The notes: generated by a model not told the origin, from the sequence alone. DNA of 64,000 bases from Cytophagaceae bacterium (GCA_006969745.1 CP030886.1:2763234-2827233), one strand, 5' to 3'. Numbered from the stretch's first letter, positions 29,746 through 39,184 are shown. Numbers and translations: made by a program.

Positions 29746-29770
29746 CGCCAATATTTCCCAGATATTGGCG
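29746..29770 (+). terminator. Intrinsic terminator after icd
   Basis: CGCCAATAT / ATATTGGCG form a 9-bp stem with a 7-base loop, starting 11 bp after the icd stop and followed by TTATATAATCTTTTT. This is the usual form of a factor-independent terminator. Confidence 0.85.
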
Positions 29771-29876
29771 TTATATAATCTTTTTCTTTTGATAATAAAT
29801 TTGCATTTATTCCGAGATAAAATGCATTTGATCGATTATTTCAAATTATTAAATTATCATTTGATAATTTGGAGGT

Positions 29877-30266
29877 ATGATTACAGCCACCCTAACCCTC
29901 GAGCAACGTTTACATTTCTTTTCTCATGGCGGCCACAAAATAATGTGGTGCAATTACAGTAAATCAAGCGAGCAAGAAATGATCACTCTGTTGAGAAAAG
30001 CAGTAGAACTTGGCAAAACCTCCGGTGATACATTAAATATTTTATCAGACTTCAGTAGCACACCCAAATGTCCGGAGTTTAACAAGCTGTTAAAAGGATA
30101 TGGCAAGGAATTTCACCAAGACGGAGTTGCTGTTAAAGTCGCTATTCTTGGTATTGATAGTCCATTGAAACGAGTTGTTGTAAATGCCACAATGGCGATT
30201 ACAAGAATTAAAAATGTTAAGCTTTTTGAGAATAGGGAAGAAGCGCTTATTTGGCTTACCGCCTAG
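29877..30266 (+). CDS. SpoIIAA/STAS-like domain protein, hypothetical
   Basis: 129 aa, cytoplasmic. The C-terminal ending VKLFENREEALIWL resembles the close of SpoIIAA-like (STAS-type, CRAL/TRIO-like) domains, and GDTLNILSDFSSTPKCPEFNKLL fits the second strand/helix of that fold. The phospho-acceptor Ser cannot be identified. A purine-rich GGAGGT sits directly before the ATG at 29877. The gene converges on 30270-30680 with a 3-bp gap. Family call tentative. Confidence 0.6.
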   Translation: MITATLTLEQRLHFFSHGGHKIMWCNYSKSSEQEMITLLRKAVELGKTSGDTLNILSDFSSTPKCPEFNKLLKGYGKEFHQDGVAVKVAILGIDSPLKRVVVNATMAITRIKNVKLFENREEALIWLTA

Positions 30267-30269
30267 TGA

Positions 30270-30680
30270 TTAATTCTTTTTCTTTTTGCCAAAAGAAAAA
30301 CTCGTTCGGCTATTCACTAATCTTCCTGATTGGTCAAAAATGTAAATGGTATTAAAACTACTGCTGCCTAAATTGAATGAAGTATTCATGTAGTTACCAA
30401 ACACCACATCATTGATTTGACCTAAATCACCCGATGGGTAGTTCATGAGGCGAGAATCATTTGACATGAAACTCATAAAATCTGATTGGTAGGCCTGATT
30501 GAGGTCAGTTTCTAGTGGTAATTGCAGCTTAAATGAACTCTGAAATGATTCAGAGGAGTTTAAATCCGGAAACAATTCTACCGGTCGATTCTTTGTAAAA
30601 AAAGATGATTCTTTTGTGCTTTCTTGGCCATAACAAGCGATGACACAAAGTAGCGTGAGTACCGATACGAGCTGTTTCAT
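30270..30680 (-). CDS. Hypothetical secreted protein, 136 aa
   Basis: N-terminal signal peptide (~1-18, ending CVIACYGQ), then a short mature region with Ser/Asn-rich stretches and, near the end, NTIYIFDQSGRLVNSRTSF with a basic KKKK tail. The ending YIFDQSGRLV is similar to the strands of type IX secretion C-terminal domains but is too short to call. No enzymatic motif. It stands alone, convergent with 29877-30266. Confidence 0.7.
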   Translation of the reverse strand: MKQLVSVLTLLCVIACYGQESTKESSFFTKNRPVELFPDLNSSESFQSSFKLQLPLETDLNQAYQSDFMSFMSNDSRLMNYPSGDLGQINDVVFGNYMNTSFNLGSSSFNTIYIFDQSGRLVNSRTSFSFGKKKKN

Positions 30681-30780
30681 TCTGTTTATGGTTTAATTTT
30701 AAAATGGTCAAGCTTTCAATCTTGACTTAAAGTCAAGGAAGCCAGCTTACACCGACTTCCTTTTTGGGTTAACTATATCA

Positions 30781-32976
30781 TCATCCAACTTCTATCAATT
30801 CTTCTTGCTCAGCAATCATAAAAGGCTGGTGATACCAGCGTTTGCCAGTAGCCTGATACATGGCATTAGCCACTGCTGCTGCAATTGGAGGTAGTGAAGG
30901 TTCACCCAAGCCGGTTGGGTCTATACCATTCTCAACAAAGAACACTTCTATTTCAGGTGGTGCCTCTGTATGTCTAATCAATCGATACTGATCAAAGTTA
31001 TTTTGGACAGGCGCACCTTTATCAAAGTTCACTTGACTATACATCGTGTGACCGATACCATCTATGATTCCTCCTTCTATCTGGTTGATAGCTCCTTCCT
31101 TGTTGACCACAATTCCGCAATCCACGGCGCACCACACTTTTTGAAGCTTTAGATCATTTCCTTCTTTCACCACATCTACAACCTGGGCTACATATGAGTT
31201 GTGACAGAAGTATGCAGATACTCCTCTAAATACACCTGCCGGCTTATTGTCCCACCCCGCTTTTTCACGTACAAGTTTCAGTACACCAGCATAGCGCTCT
31301 GGATCATAATCATTTCTATCTCCTACGGGATCATTAATTGCCCGATCAAAAAGTTCGAGTCTGAAATCTATTGGATCCTTTCCTGCTGCTTCTGCTACCT
31401 CATCAAGGAATGCCTGCTCGGCTCCTGCTACAAAGTTAGATCGAGGAGCTCTCCACGCTCCGGTAGAGATATTCGTATCGATATTAATGTTTTCAACCTT
31501 GTAGTTATCGACTGTACCAGCGGGGAATCGATCCTGAAATAACGGGCTTCCCGGAATGCCGGCACCTTTGGCCTGGAAGGCAACCATTTTGCCATTGTCA
31601 TCCAAAGCTGCTTTGTAATTCACACGATAGGCCGGCCTGTAGGTGCCTTGAGTCAGGTCATCTTCCCTTTTGTAAATCAACTTTACAGGTCCTCCAATCT
31701 TTTTAGAAATGGCTGCAGCTTCAACTCCAAAATGGCCATATAGCCTTCGTCCAAATCCACCACCCATTCTTGTCATGTCAATGGAAATATTCTCCTCTGG
31801 CATGTTTAGTAGCGAAGACACCGATTTTCTCAAGTACTCCGGTGTTTGAATAGGGCCTACTAATATGGCCTTCTCAGCAGTTACATTTGCAAAGAAATTC
31901 ATTGGTTCCAATGTGTTGTGTGCGAGAAACGGTGCGCTAAACGTTCGATCTACCACCTTACTGGCAGATTGAGAGGCTTTAGCTGGATTGCCATCTTCTC
32001 TTGCTACCTCTCCCTTTTGAGACATGGCATCAACCAATTTTTTGGCATGATCGGTACTGCTCTCAGCAGGAGTATCTTGTTCCCATTCTATTTTCAATTT
32101 TTTCTTGGCTTTCATCACTTGCCAGGTACTTTCCCCGGTGATTACCACTAGCTCAGTGAATGCATTTACATCTGACCATTGCGGCTCACCTACGGTTGTG
32201 TCAATCGTGAAAACATCCTTAATGCCAGGCATTGCTTTGGCTTCCTCTGCATCCAATGATTTTAGCTTCATTCCAAATGCTGGCGGGTGTTCGATCATAG
32301 CAATGGTAGCTCCATCCTCCATGTAGTCAAGGCCAAATAGTGGCTCACCGGTAACAATTTTGGGGGCATCCACATTTTTAACACCCTGGCCAATCAGCTT
32401 AAAATCTTTAGGATCTTTTAATTTAATTTCCTCTGGCACAGGTATGGAAACTGCTTCAATTGCGATTTCTCCATATCCTATTTTATCACCCGTTTCATTA
32501 TTTATTATCTGGCCTTTATCTGTGGAAAGATTGGAAACTGAAACTTGCCATTTTTTAGCTGCAGCTTCCATAAGCAATCTTCTTGCGGCGGCACCAGCCA
32601 TTCTCAGACTTTGCCATCCCTGACGTATGGATTGGCTTCCTCCGGCAAGTTGTCTTCGATAGTTCTCCGTATCAAGTCCTGCCTGTTCTACTTTCACCAT
32701 GTTCCAGTCTACATCCAATTCTTCGGCCACAATCAGAGGCATGGAAGTCTTTACATTTTGCCCAATCTCAGGATTAGGTGACATAATGGTCACTTCACCA
32801 TTATCGGCTATGGTGATAAATGCGTTGATATTAAACCATTCTTCCGGAATGCTTACGGTCTCTCCGGGAGAAGTACATGAAGCCAGCCAATTGAATCCAA
32901 TCATGATTCCTGCACTCCCTGCAGCAGATACTTTTAAGAAAGATCTTCGATTTATTTCTGTTTTTACAACTGTCAT
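30781..32976 (-). CDS. Tat-exported molybdopterin-binding oxidoreductase large subunit (xanthine dehydrogenase/IorB family)
   Basis: 731 aa. It begins with a twin-arginine signal (RRSFLKVSAAGSAGIMIGF), so the enzyme is expected to be exported folded. The rest matches the isoquinoline 1-oxidoreductase large-subunit type: FGLDYMEDG, PEYLRKSVSSLL, GGGFGRRLYGHFGVEAAA at the Mo-cofactor site, APRSNFVAGAEQAF, and the active-site Glu in DPTGLGEPSLPPIAAAVANA. The usual cofactor is a cytosine dinucleotide. Downstream of its 2Fe-2S partner by 11 bp and divergent from a complete cofactor operon. Substrate unknown; an aldehyde or N-heterocycle is likely. Confidence 0.93.
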   Translation of the reverse strand: MTVVKTEINRRSFLKVSAAGSAGIMIGFNWLASCTSPGETVSIPEEWFNINAFITIADNGEVTIMSPNPEIGQNVKTSMPLIVAEELDVDWNMVKVEQAGLDTENYRRQLAGGSQSIRQGWQSLRMAGAAARRLLMEAAAKKWQVSVSNLSTDKGQIINNETGDKIGYGEIAIEAVSIPVPEEIKLKDPKDFKLIGQGVKNVDAPKIVTGEPLFGLDYMEDGATIAMIEHPPAFGMKLKSLDAEEAKAMPGIKDVFTIDTTVGEPQWSDVNAFTELVVITGESTWQVMKAKKKLKIEWEQDTPAESSTDHAKKLVDAMSQKGEVAREDGNPAKASQSASKVVDRTFSAPFLAHNTLEPMNFFANVTAEKAILVGPIQTPEYLRKSVSSLLNMPEENISIDMTRMGGGFGRRLYGHFGVEAAAISKKIGGPVKLIYKREDDLTQGTYRPAYRVNYKAALDDNGKMVAFQAKGAGIPGSPLFQDRFPAGTVDNYKVENINIDTNISTGAWRAPRSNFVAGAEQAFLDEVAEAAGKDPIDFRLELFDRAINDPVGDRNDYDPERYAGVLKLVREKAGWDNKPAGVFRGVSAYFCHNSYVAQVVDVVKEGNDLKLQKVWCAVDCGIVVNKEGAINQIEGGIIDGIGHTMYSQVNFDKGAPVQNNFDQYRLIRHTEAPPEIEVFFVENGIDPTGLGEPSLPPIAAAVANAMYQATGKRWYHQPFMIAEQEELIEVG

Positions 32977-32987
32977 GATTCGGAGGG

Positions 32988-33446
32988 TTAAGCGTTTTTG
33001 GCAGCCGTTTGAATGGCCTTATTTATTCGAGTATAAGTACCACAGCGACAAATGTTGCCATTCATTGCTGTTGCGATTTCCTCACTGGAAGGATTTGGAT
33101 TCTTGTCAAGGAATGCTGCGGCATTCATGATTTGTCCAGCCTGACAGTAGCCACATTGTGGCACATCATGCTCGATCCATGCCTTTTGCACCGGATGATC
33201 TCCGTCTTCTGATAAGCCTTCTATAGTTGTAACTTCTTGCTCACCAACTGCCGAAATTGGCAGGGAACATGAACGAATAGAGTTACCATTTAAATGAATC
33301 GTACATGCTCCACATTGAGCAATTCCGCATCCATATTTGGTCCCAACTAATTTTAAATGATCTCTGAGAACCCAGAGAATAGGTGTGTCAGAATCCACAT
33401 CAACCTGATGTTGTTTTCCGTTTACCTTAATAGTAAATACCGCCAT
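32988..33446 (-). CDS. 2Fe-2S iron-sulfur subunit of molybdo-hydroxylase (IorA-like)
   Basis: 152 aa. An N-terminal plant-type ferredoxin domain carries Cys in [16 protein letters not shown] plus SC; a C-terminal all-helical domain carries the second 2Fe-2S cluster in CGYCQAGQI and CRCGTYTRI. It passes electrons from the molybdenum site of the large subunit 11 bp downstream. No signal peptide of its own; it would ride with the Tat-exported subunit. No cytochrome c or FAD subunit is visible in the window. Confidence 0.93.
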   Translation of the reverse strand: MAVFTIKVNGKQHQVDVDSDTPILWVLRDHLKLVGTKYGCGIAQCGACTIHLNGNSIRSCSLPISAVGEQEVTTIEGLSEDGDHPVQKAWIEHDVPQCGYCQAGQIMNAAAFLDKNPNPSSEEIATAMNGNICRCGTYTRINKAIQTAAKNA

Positions 33447-33590
33447 AAGATTTTTTTGATTGAGTTAGTTCTTTCAAATTACTAAAATCAAAAGACAATC
33501 GTTGCGCATTTCTGATCAAATAGCAGGATTTTACGCGAGTGGTAATCGCTAACCTCAGTTTATTCATAAATTCATGGTCAATTAGTAGCA

Positions 33591-34736
33591 ATGAACAAGC
33601 AACTTATATATCTGGACTACAACGCCACTACCCCGGTAGATGAGGAGGTGCTGGAAGCAATGCTGCCCTACTTCTCAGATAGATTTGGCAATGCTTCTAG
33701 TGTTCAACATGCGTACGGATGGGATGCGGATGAAGCGGTGAGTAATGCCAGGGATTCAGTAGCTAAAGCAATAGGTGCAAAATCCAATGAAATCATCTTT
33801 ACCTCTGGAGCTACTGAGGCAATTAGTCTTGCATTATTAGGCAGCTACACTGAAGGTGACAAAAAGAACCACATCATAACCTGTCAAACGGAGCACAAAG
33901 CCGTGCTAGATACTTGCGAAGAGTTAGAGAAACGAGGAGCGAAAATCACCTACCTGAAAGTTGATACAAATGGCATCATTGATCTGGACGAACTGAAAGC
34001 CGCTATATCTGATCAGACATTATTGGTAAGCATCATGTATGCAAATAATGAAACTGGTGTAGTACAGCCTATAGAAGAAATAGGTAAAATCTGTCGAGAA
34101 AAAGACGTCTTATTTTTTTCTGATGCTACACAGGCACTTGGAAAAATTTCAATGGATGTTGTGGAAGCATGTATTGATATGGCTGCTTTTTCAGGTCACA
34201 AAATGTATGGCCCGAAGGGTGTAGGCGCATTGTATGTAGGAAAGCCCGCCAATATTCGCCCGCAGGTTTACGGTGGTGGACATGAAAAAGGATTGAGATC
34301 CGGAACACTGAATGTTCCGGGTATCGTGGGGTTTGGAAAAGCCTGCGAGCTAGCAGATAGTTTAGTTGAAAAAGAAGCTGCGAGACTTAGCCAATTGAGA
34401 GATTGGCTGGAAAAAGAACTCCTTCAACTGGGTGATGCAACGATTAATGGAAGAAAGACGAACAGACTGCCACACGTTGCTAATGTCTCTTTCAAAGATG
34501 TAGAAGGAAGTAAACTGATGCGGTCATTAAAAGGAGTGGCTCTATCGCAAGGCTCTGCTTGTAATTCTTCGGTAATACAACCTTCTCATGTTTTGAAAGC
34601 TATGGGGCTGGATGATCGATTAGCTTATGCTTCGCTCAGAATATCTCTCGGCAGGCAGACTACAGAGGAAGAAGTACGGAGGGCGACACAAACCATTCGT
34701 AGTATTATCGAACAATTGAGAATGCAGTTGCAATGA
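33591..34736 (+). CDS. Cysteine desulfurase (NifS/IscS-like), head of molybdenum-cofactor operon
   Basis: 381 aa. PLP-dependent, it takes sulfur from cysteine as a persulfide. It starts IYLDYNATTPVDEEVLEAM, has FTSGATEAISLAL, the PLP Lys in FSGHKMYGPKGVGALYV (Lys204), the His in CQTEHKAVL (His102) and the catalytic Cys in SQGSACNSS (Cys324). All needed residues are present. Its stop overlaps the XdhC-family start by 4 bp, so it is most likely the sulfur donor for molybdenum cofactor (molybdopterin or sulfido ligand) rather than for Fe-S clusters. Confidence 0.92.
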   Translation: MNKQLIYLDYNATTPVDEEVLEAMLPYFSDRFGNASSVQHAYGWDADEAVSNARDSVAKAIGAKSNEIIFTSGATEAISLALLGSYTEGDKKNHIITCQTEHKAVLDTCEELEKRGAKITYLKVDTNGIIDLDELKAAISDQTLLVSIMYANNETGVVQPIEEIGKICREKDVLFFSDATQALGKISMDVVEACIDMAAFSGHKMYGPKGVGALYVGKPANIRPQVYGGGHEKGLRSGTLNVPGIVGFGKACELADSLVEKEAARLSQLRDWLEKELLQLGDATINGRKTNRLPHVANVSFKDVEGSKLMRSLKGVALSQGSACNSSVIQPSHVLKAMGLDDRLAYASLRISLGRQTTEEEVRRATQTIRSIIEQLRMQLQ

Positions 34737-35890
34737 GGGAGATTGATGCAATTATATCATCCTATGAAAATTTAAAGGTCAATGACTTGCCTTGTGTATT
34801 AGCTACAGTGGTACACGTTGAAGGATCGTCCTATCGTAGAGCTGGCGCTCGTATGCTGGTAGATGAAAATGGATCAATGACAGGCGCAATAAGTGGTGGA
34901 TGTCTGGAGGGAGATGCCTTAAGAAAGGCGCTTCATGCTTTACATAAGAATGAAAATAAGTTGGTCACCTATGATACCAGCGATGAAAATGATGCGGTCA
35001 TTGGCGCTCAGCTTGGATGTAATGGAGTAATTCAGGTGCTATTTGAACCTATTGACTTTTCGGCAGAAGGCAACCCTGTCGAGCTATTGAAGCTTGCTGG
35101 TAGCAAGAACCATTCAATGATCATTGGGACATTCTTTCATTTGGATAAAACTCATGAGCAAGTGGGAACCGTTTTCCTGGTGGATCAAAACCTACATGTG
35201 AGTGGACAAGTAGCACAAGCCGATTTATACGATCAAATACTAATAGACTGCCAAAAAGCTCTTGAAGATCGCACTTCTTTATTTCGAGAGTACCATTTCG
35301 GCGCTAAACGGCAATATTTATTTATTGAAGTCTTTACCCCTCCACCTACACTGGTATTGGTAGGAGCAGGAAACGACGCTCAAATATTAGCCCAAATGGC
35401 AGGATCGCTTGGCTGGAAAATAGTGATTACCGATGGTCGTCCAACGCACGCAAGCAGCGATCGATTCGAAAGTTCCTGTCAAGTGATTGTGTCGAAACCA
35501 GAAGAAATATTGAATGAGGTGGAAATAGCGGATCAGACGGTATTTGTACTGATGACACACAACTACAGGTATGATCTGGCAGTGCTTAAAATTCTTTTTG
35601 ACAAGTCAGAAATCCCTTACATCGGAATATTAGGTCCTAAAAAGAAGTATCAGCGGATGCTAGATGATCTAGCTGCAGAAGGCATTGAGCTGGACAAGGA
35701 TCATCATAACAAGATTCATGCACCGGTTGGTTTAGAAATAGGAGCGGAAACTCCAGCCGAGATTGCATTGTCCATTCTGTCGGAAATCCAATCAAAATTG
35801 ACTGGAACTCAAGGAGGCCAATTGAAAGAAAAGAATGGGCCCATTCATAAGAAAAAGAACAACGAATTCAAACAAATAATCATTGAGTGA
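34733..35890 (+). CDS. XdhC/CoxI-family molybdenum-cofactor chaperone
   Basis: 385 aa. It starts with VEGSSYRRAGARMLVDENGSM and AISGGCLEGD, the XdhC N-terminal motif, and has a C-terminal Rossmann domain (PPTLVLVGAGNDAQILAQMAG), DGRPTH, VLMTHNYRYD and YIGILGPKKKY. The family binds molybdenum cofactor, protects it and aids sulfuration and insertion into molybdo-hydroxylases. Overlaps the cysteine desulfurase by 4 bp and the nucleotidyltransferase by 8 bp, in keeping with a joint maturation step. Confidence 0.92.
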   Translation: MREIDAIISSYENLKVNDLPCVLATVVHVEGSSYRRAGARMLVDENGSMTGAISGGCLEGDALRKALHALHKNENKLVTYDTSDENDAVIGAQLGCNGVIQVLFEPIDFSAEGNPVELLKLAGSKNHSMIIGTFFHLDKTHEQVGTVFLVDQNLHVSGQVAQADLYDQILIDCQKALEDRTSLFREYHFGAKRQYLFIEVFTPPPTLVLVGAGNDAQILAQMAGSLGWKIVITDGRPTHASSDRFESSCQVIVSKPEEILNEVEIADQTVFVLMTHNYRYDLAVLKILFDKSEIPYIGILGPKKKYQRMLDDLAAEGIELDKDHHNKIHAPVGLEIGAETPAEIALSILSEIQSKLTGTQGGQLKEKNGPIHKKKNNEFKQIIIE

Positions 35891-36479
35891 ATCGCCGAAA
35901 ATAGGAGTTATAATTTTAGCAGCAGGGACGTCCAAAAGGCTGGGGCAACCTAAGCAGTTGGTTTCATTTAGAGGAAAAAACTTGCTTCAACATTCTATCG
36001 ATTGCACAGAGAATTTGACCTTAGTTTCGAAAATTTTAGTGCTTGGAGCCAATGCCGAAAAAGTGAAAAGAGAAATAAACAGTAAGTCATTTCAAACTGT
36101 GATAAACGAAAGGTGGGAAGAAGGAATGGCAAGTAGTGTGAGAATAGGTGTGGAAAAATCTATCACGATGATTCCAAACCTGGAAGCAATCCTGATTTTG
36201 GTTTCGGATCAGCCATTTGTGAGCAAGGAACTTTTACATAAAATGATCAAATTATATAAGTCAGAATCCAGTAATGTTGTGTGCCGATACGGAGAAGGGA
36301 AAGGTGTACCTGCGCTATTTGGTAGTAAGTATTTCAATGAACTTTTGCAGCTAAAGGGTGATCATGGAGCGAGGAAAATCATACAAGATCATGAGGAAAT
36401 GCAGTCGATAGTCACGTTTGATCAAGGTAATTTTGATGTTGATACACCAGAGGATTTGGAACGCTTAAACAACTTATAG
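35883..36479 (+). CDS. MobA/MocA-like molybdenum-cofactor nucleotidyltransferase
   Basis: 198 aa; TTG start at 35883 is the first in frame after the previous stop region and gives the right N terminus. NTP-transferase fold: IILAAGTSKRLGQPKQLVSF carries the nucleotide-binding signature, followed by LVSDQPFVS and the final NFDVDTPEDLERL. The sequence resembles MocA-type CMP transferases that form molybdopterin cytosine dinucleotide. This fits the xanthine-dehydrogenase-family enzyme encoded nearby. CTP versus GTP choice is inferred. Confidence 0.88.
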   Translation: MSESPKIGVIILAAGTSKRLGQPKQLVSFRGKNLLQHSIDCTENLTLVSKILVLGANAEKVKREINSKSFQTVINERWEEGMASSVRIGVEKSITMIPNLEAILILVSDQPFVSKELLHKMIKLYKSESSNVVCRYGEGKGVPALFGSKYFNELLQLKGDHGARKIIQDHEEMQSIVTFDQGNFDVDTPEDLERLNNL

Positions 36480-36486
36480 GAGTAGT

Positions 36487-36726
36487 ATGTCCATAACTAT
36501 TAAATATTTTGGAGCAATTGCAGAAGCAACGGGCGTCACAGAAGAAAAAGTGGCACTGGAAGAAGTTGGGAATAGCATTGAAGAGCTGAGATCCTATTGC
36601 CTCACTAAGTATGGTGATGTTGGCGATCTTTCATTCCAAGTGGCAGTAAATCAATCGTTAACTACTTCAGGATCTCTGAAAGATGGTGACGAAGTAGCAT
36701 TTTTACCTCCTTTTGCCGGTGGCTGA
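36487..36726 (+). CDS. moaD: Molybdopterin synthase sulfur-carrier subunit (MoaD)
   Basis: 79 aa ubiquitin-like protein. It ends FLPPFAGG; the final GlyGly is adenylated by MoeB and thiocarboxylated. SITIKYFGAIAEATG is the usual first strand. It is paired with moaE three genes on. The moeB gene overlaps its 3' end by 8 bp. Confidence 0.93.
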   Translation: MSITIKYFGAIAEATGVTEEKVALEEVGNSIEELRSYCLTKYGDVGDLSFQVAVNQSLTTSGSLKDGDEVAFLPPFAGG

Positions 36727-37744
36727 TTTTTCACGATACGACCGTCAAATAAAACTTACCGAAGTTGGAGAAGACGGACAAGCCAAGCTTCAACAAGCCA
36801 AAGTTCTCATAATAGGTGCTGGAGGCTTGGGATGTCCGGCTGCATTATATCTCACTGCTGCAGGAATTGGCACCATTGGACTCGTAGATCATGATAATGT
36901 GGATGAGACCAACCTTCACAGACAAATTTTATTCACAGAAAAAGATATTGGAAGACCCAAAGTAGAAGCTGCTAAAGATGCTCTAGAGCAGCGAAATTCT
37001 AACATAGTCATTAAAGCATATGCTCATCCATTGAATTTGGAAAATGCATATAAACTATTTACTGATTATGATTTTATATTGGATGGTACAGACAATTTTC
37101 AAACTAAATACCTGATCAATGACACCTGTGTAAAAGCCGATAAGCCATTCATTGGGGCCTCCATCTATAAATATCAGGGCCAACTATCGGTATTCAACTA
37201 TCAAAATGGGCCTACTTATAGATGCCTTTACCCAACGCATCATTATAAGGATAATAGCAATTGTGAAGAAACTGGCGTCCTTGGTGTATTGCCCGGAGTA
37301 ATGGGAACGTTGCAGGCTGCTGAAGCAATTAAGATCATCCTGGGTATTGGATCACCGCTTGTTGGTAAGCTTAAGGTTTTAGACACCTTAACCATGAAAG
37401 AGCAACTGATCTCTTTTGGAAAAAATGAAAAGGAAGTTGATCGTATCAAAAGTGAGCCTTTAGCGCTAGAAGTTGCAAAATGCTCACTTAAAGAAACCGA
37501 TCATGTTTATCTCGATGTTCGAGATCTATTTGAGCAGCCCAGACCTGAGAGTGAGCAACTTTTGGAAATTCCTTTAAACCAACTAGGAGATCGACACAAA
37601 GAAATTCCAAGGGATAAAAAAGTTCATGTCTATTGTCAGTCTGGAATTCGGAGTAAAAAAGCGATTACGCTCCTTGAGAAAGAATATGGATTTGATAACT
37701 TGGTAGACGCAGGAGGAATATTGAATTTACTTGAACCCATATAG
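36719..37744 (+). CDS. moeB: MoaD-adenylating enzyme with C-terminal rhodanese domain (MoeB-like)
   Basis: 341 aa from GTG 36719 (an in-frame TTG at 36713 is possible). N-terminal ThiF/E1-like domain: RYDRQIKLTEVGEDGQAKL, VLIIGAGGLGCPAALYL (ATP loop), LILDGTDNFQTKYLIND. The C-terminal rhodanese-like domain has VHVYCQSGIRS with the persulfide Cys. It activates MoaD and delivers sulfur, like human MOCS3. With the cysteine desulfurase at the head of the operon the sulfur relay is complete. It overlaps moaD by 8 bp. Confidence 0.92.
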   Translation: MADFSRYDRQIKLTEVGEDGQAKLQQAKVLIIGAGGLGCPAALYLTAAGIGTIGLVDHDNVDETNLHRQILFTEKDIGRPKVEAAKDALEQRNSNIVIKAYAHPLNLENAYKLFTDYDFILDGTDNFQTKYLINDTCVKADKPFIGASIYKYQGQLSVFNYQNGPTYRCLYPTHHYKDNSNCEETGVLGVLPGVMGTLQAAEAIKIILGIGSPLVGKLKVLDTLTMKEQLISFGKNEKEVDRIKSEPLALEVAKCSLKETDHVYLDVRDLFEQPRPESEQLLEIPLNQLGDRHKEIPRDKKVHVYCQSGIRSKKAITLLEKEYGFDNLVDAGGILNLLEPI

Positions 37745-37747
37745 GCA

Positions 37748-37832
37748 GTCATGCTGAACCTGCCTTCCGCAAGCAGGCTTGTTTCAGCATCTATTCGAGT
37801 TATTTAAGATTCTGAAATAAATTCAGAATTAC
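37748..37832. repeat. Intergenic repeat family 2, copy B
   Basis: GTCATGCTGAAC...TTTCAGCATCT (37748-37792), with a nested hairpin CCTGC..GCAGG, then AGATTCTGAA..TTCAGAATTAC (37807-37832). Same two-hairpin layout as 13148-13213 in opposite orientation. It fills the moeB-moaE gap inside an otherwise tightly packed operon. Confidence 0.8.
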
Positions 37833-37846
37833 TTTTTTTAAGATAA

Positions 37847-38290
37847 ATGAAAAATAAAGAGCCAAAGAAAGTATTCATGGCGGGTCCAATCCCACCTGAA
37901 AAGATTGCAAAGTCCATTGCCAATCATCAATCGAAAACCAATATTGGTGCTCACAGCATCTTTTTGGGACAGGTTAGAGCCGATGAGATTGACGGGAAAA
38001 AGGTAAATGCGATAGAGTATTCCGCCTATGAAGAAATGGCAGAGAAAGCTTTTCATGAAATCAGAGAGTCCGCGTTTTCGCAATTTGATATGACTTGTTG
38101 CCACATTTATCATAGTTTGGGGACGGTGAAAGCGGGAGAGTTGTGCCTGTTTGTGTTTACCTCATCAGCACATCGCAAGGTAGCAATAGAAGCATGCAAT
38201 TATTTAGTAGAAGAGATCAAGGCTAAGGTTCCGGTGTTTGGAAAGGAACTATTTGAAGATGAAAGTCATCAATGGAAAGTGAATCAGTAA
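37847..38290 (+). CDS. moaE: Molybdopterin synthase catalytic subunit
   Basis: 147 aa. It accepts sulfur from thiocarboxylated MoaD onto cPMP. Motifs: GAHSIFLGQVRADEIDGKKV, EYSAYEEMAEKAF, and VFTSSAHRKVAIEACNYLVE with the conserved Arg/Lys, and KVPVFGKELF with the active Lys. Its stop directly abuts the start of moaC/B. Separated from moeB by a repeat element. Confidence 0.95.
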   Translation: MKNKEPKKVFMAGPIPPEKIAKSIANHQSKTNIGAHSIFLGQVRADEIDGKKVNAIEYSAYEEMAEKAFHEIRESAFSQFDMTCCHIYHSLGTVKAGELCLFVFTSSAHRKVAIEACNYLVEEIKAKVPVFGKELFEDESHQWKVNQ

Positions 38291-39184
38291 ATGGTAGATA
38301 TCACGCATAAATCGAATACACTACGAGAAGCCACCGCACAAGCCATTGTGAAGGTTGGCAGTCAGCAGACAATCGATTTGATCAATGCAGGAGAAATTCC
38401 AAAAGGAGATGTATTTGAAATGTCAAGAGCTGCCGGTCTGTTGGGTGTAAAGAAGACGCCAGATTTGTTGCCGGATTGTCACCCACTTCCAATCGAATAT
38501 ACTGGAGTAGAATATCAGATCGAAGGATTGGAGATCACAATTTTGATGACAGTGAAAACCATCTACAAAACGGGCGTGGAAGTAGAAGCGATGCATGGAG
38601 CGAGCATTGTCGCATTGAATATGTATGATATGCTTAAGCCGGTGGATAAGCAGGTAGAAATAAGCAACATAAAACTGCTGAATAAGACCGGAGGAAAGTC
38701 CTCATACAATAAATCGACTGAAGGACTCACCTGCAAAGTAGTAGTATGTTCGGACACCGTATCTAAAGGGGAAAAGGAAGATAAAGGCGGGAAACTTATC
38801 ATTTCAAAAATGGAAAAGTTTGGACTGGATACTTCCTATGAGATCATTCCTGATGAGGCTCAAGAAATCAAGAAGCAAATAGAAAATCTTTCAACAGACT
38901 TACTCATTTTCACCGGGGGCACCGGAGCAAGCCCACGTGATATCACGCCAGATACGATAAGACCATTGCTAGACATTACCTTGAATGGTGTGGAAGAGGA
39001 GATGCGCAGGTATGGTCAGGAGAGAATGCCCTATGCCATGCTCTCACGATCAGTCGCAGGAATAAAAAACAAGTGTGTAATTCTGGCTGTTCCCGGCTCA
39101 ACAGGCGGAGTTTCCGATTGCTTAAATGCAATATTTCCTCATCTTTTCCATGTGTTTCACGTCTTAAAGGGAGGAGGGCACTGA
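38291..39184 (+). CDS. moaCB: Fused cyclic pyranopterin monophosphate synthase (MoaC) and MoaB/MogA domain
   Basis: 297 aa, two domains. Residues ~1-145: MoaC (VDITHKSNTLREATAQAI, LLPDCHPLPIEYTGV, VEVEAMHGASIVALNMYDM), which makes cPMP from the MoaA product. Residues ~146-297: MoaB/MogA-like (KVVVCSDTVSKGEKEDKGGK, FTGGTGASPRDITPDTIRPLLD), which adenylates molybdopterin for MoeA. The fusion is a known natural arrangement. The next gene, moaA, starts in the stop codon (ATG at 39184). Confidence 0.93.
   Translation: MVDITHKSNTLREATAQAIVKVGSQQTIDLINAGEIPKGDVFEMSRAAGLLGVKKTPDLLPDCHPLPIEYTGVEYQIEGLEITILMTVKTIYKTGVEVEAMHGASIVALNMYDMLKPVDKQVEISNIKLLNKTGGKSSYNKSTEGLTCKVVVCSDTVSKGEKEDKGGKLIISKMEKFGLDTSYEIIPDEAQEIKKQIENLSTDLLIFTGGTGASPRDITPDTIRPLLDITLNGVEEEMRRYGQERMPYAMLSRSVAGIKNKCVILAVPGSTGGVSDCLNAIFPHLFHVFHVLKGGGH

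Noticed and set aside
29765-29962. Small plus-strand frame of 65 residues just after icd
   Set aside because: Starts at the edge of the icd terminator, low-complexity hydrophobic sequence, overlaps the better STAS-like frame.
30700-30780. Terminator-like inverted repeats (CTTGACTTAAAGTCAAG and AAGGAAG..CTTCCTT)
   Set aside because: Stems present downstream of the molybdo-hydroxylase stop but the following T-run and orientation are not convincing enough to call a terminator.
32105-33212. Several plus-strand frames inside the molybdo-hydroxylase genes
   Set aside because: Shadows of the well-supported minus-strand IorB/IorA-type genes; no motifs.
39073-39183. Longer N terminus for moaA
   Set aside because: Lies inside the moaC/B fusion in another frame; ATG 39184 overlaps the previous stop as in the rest of the operon.
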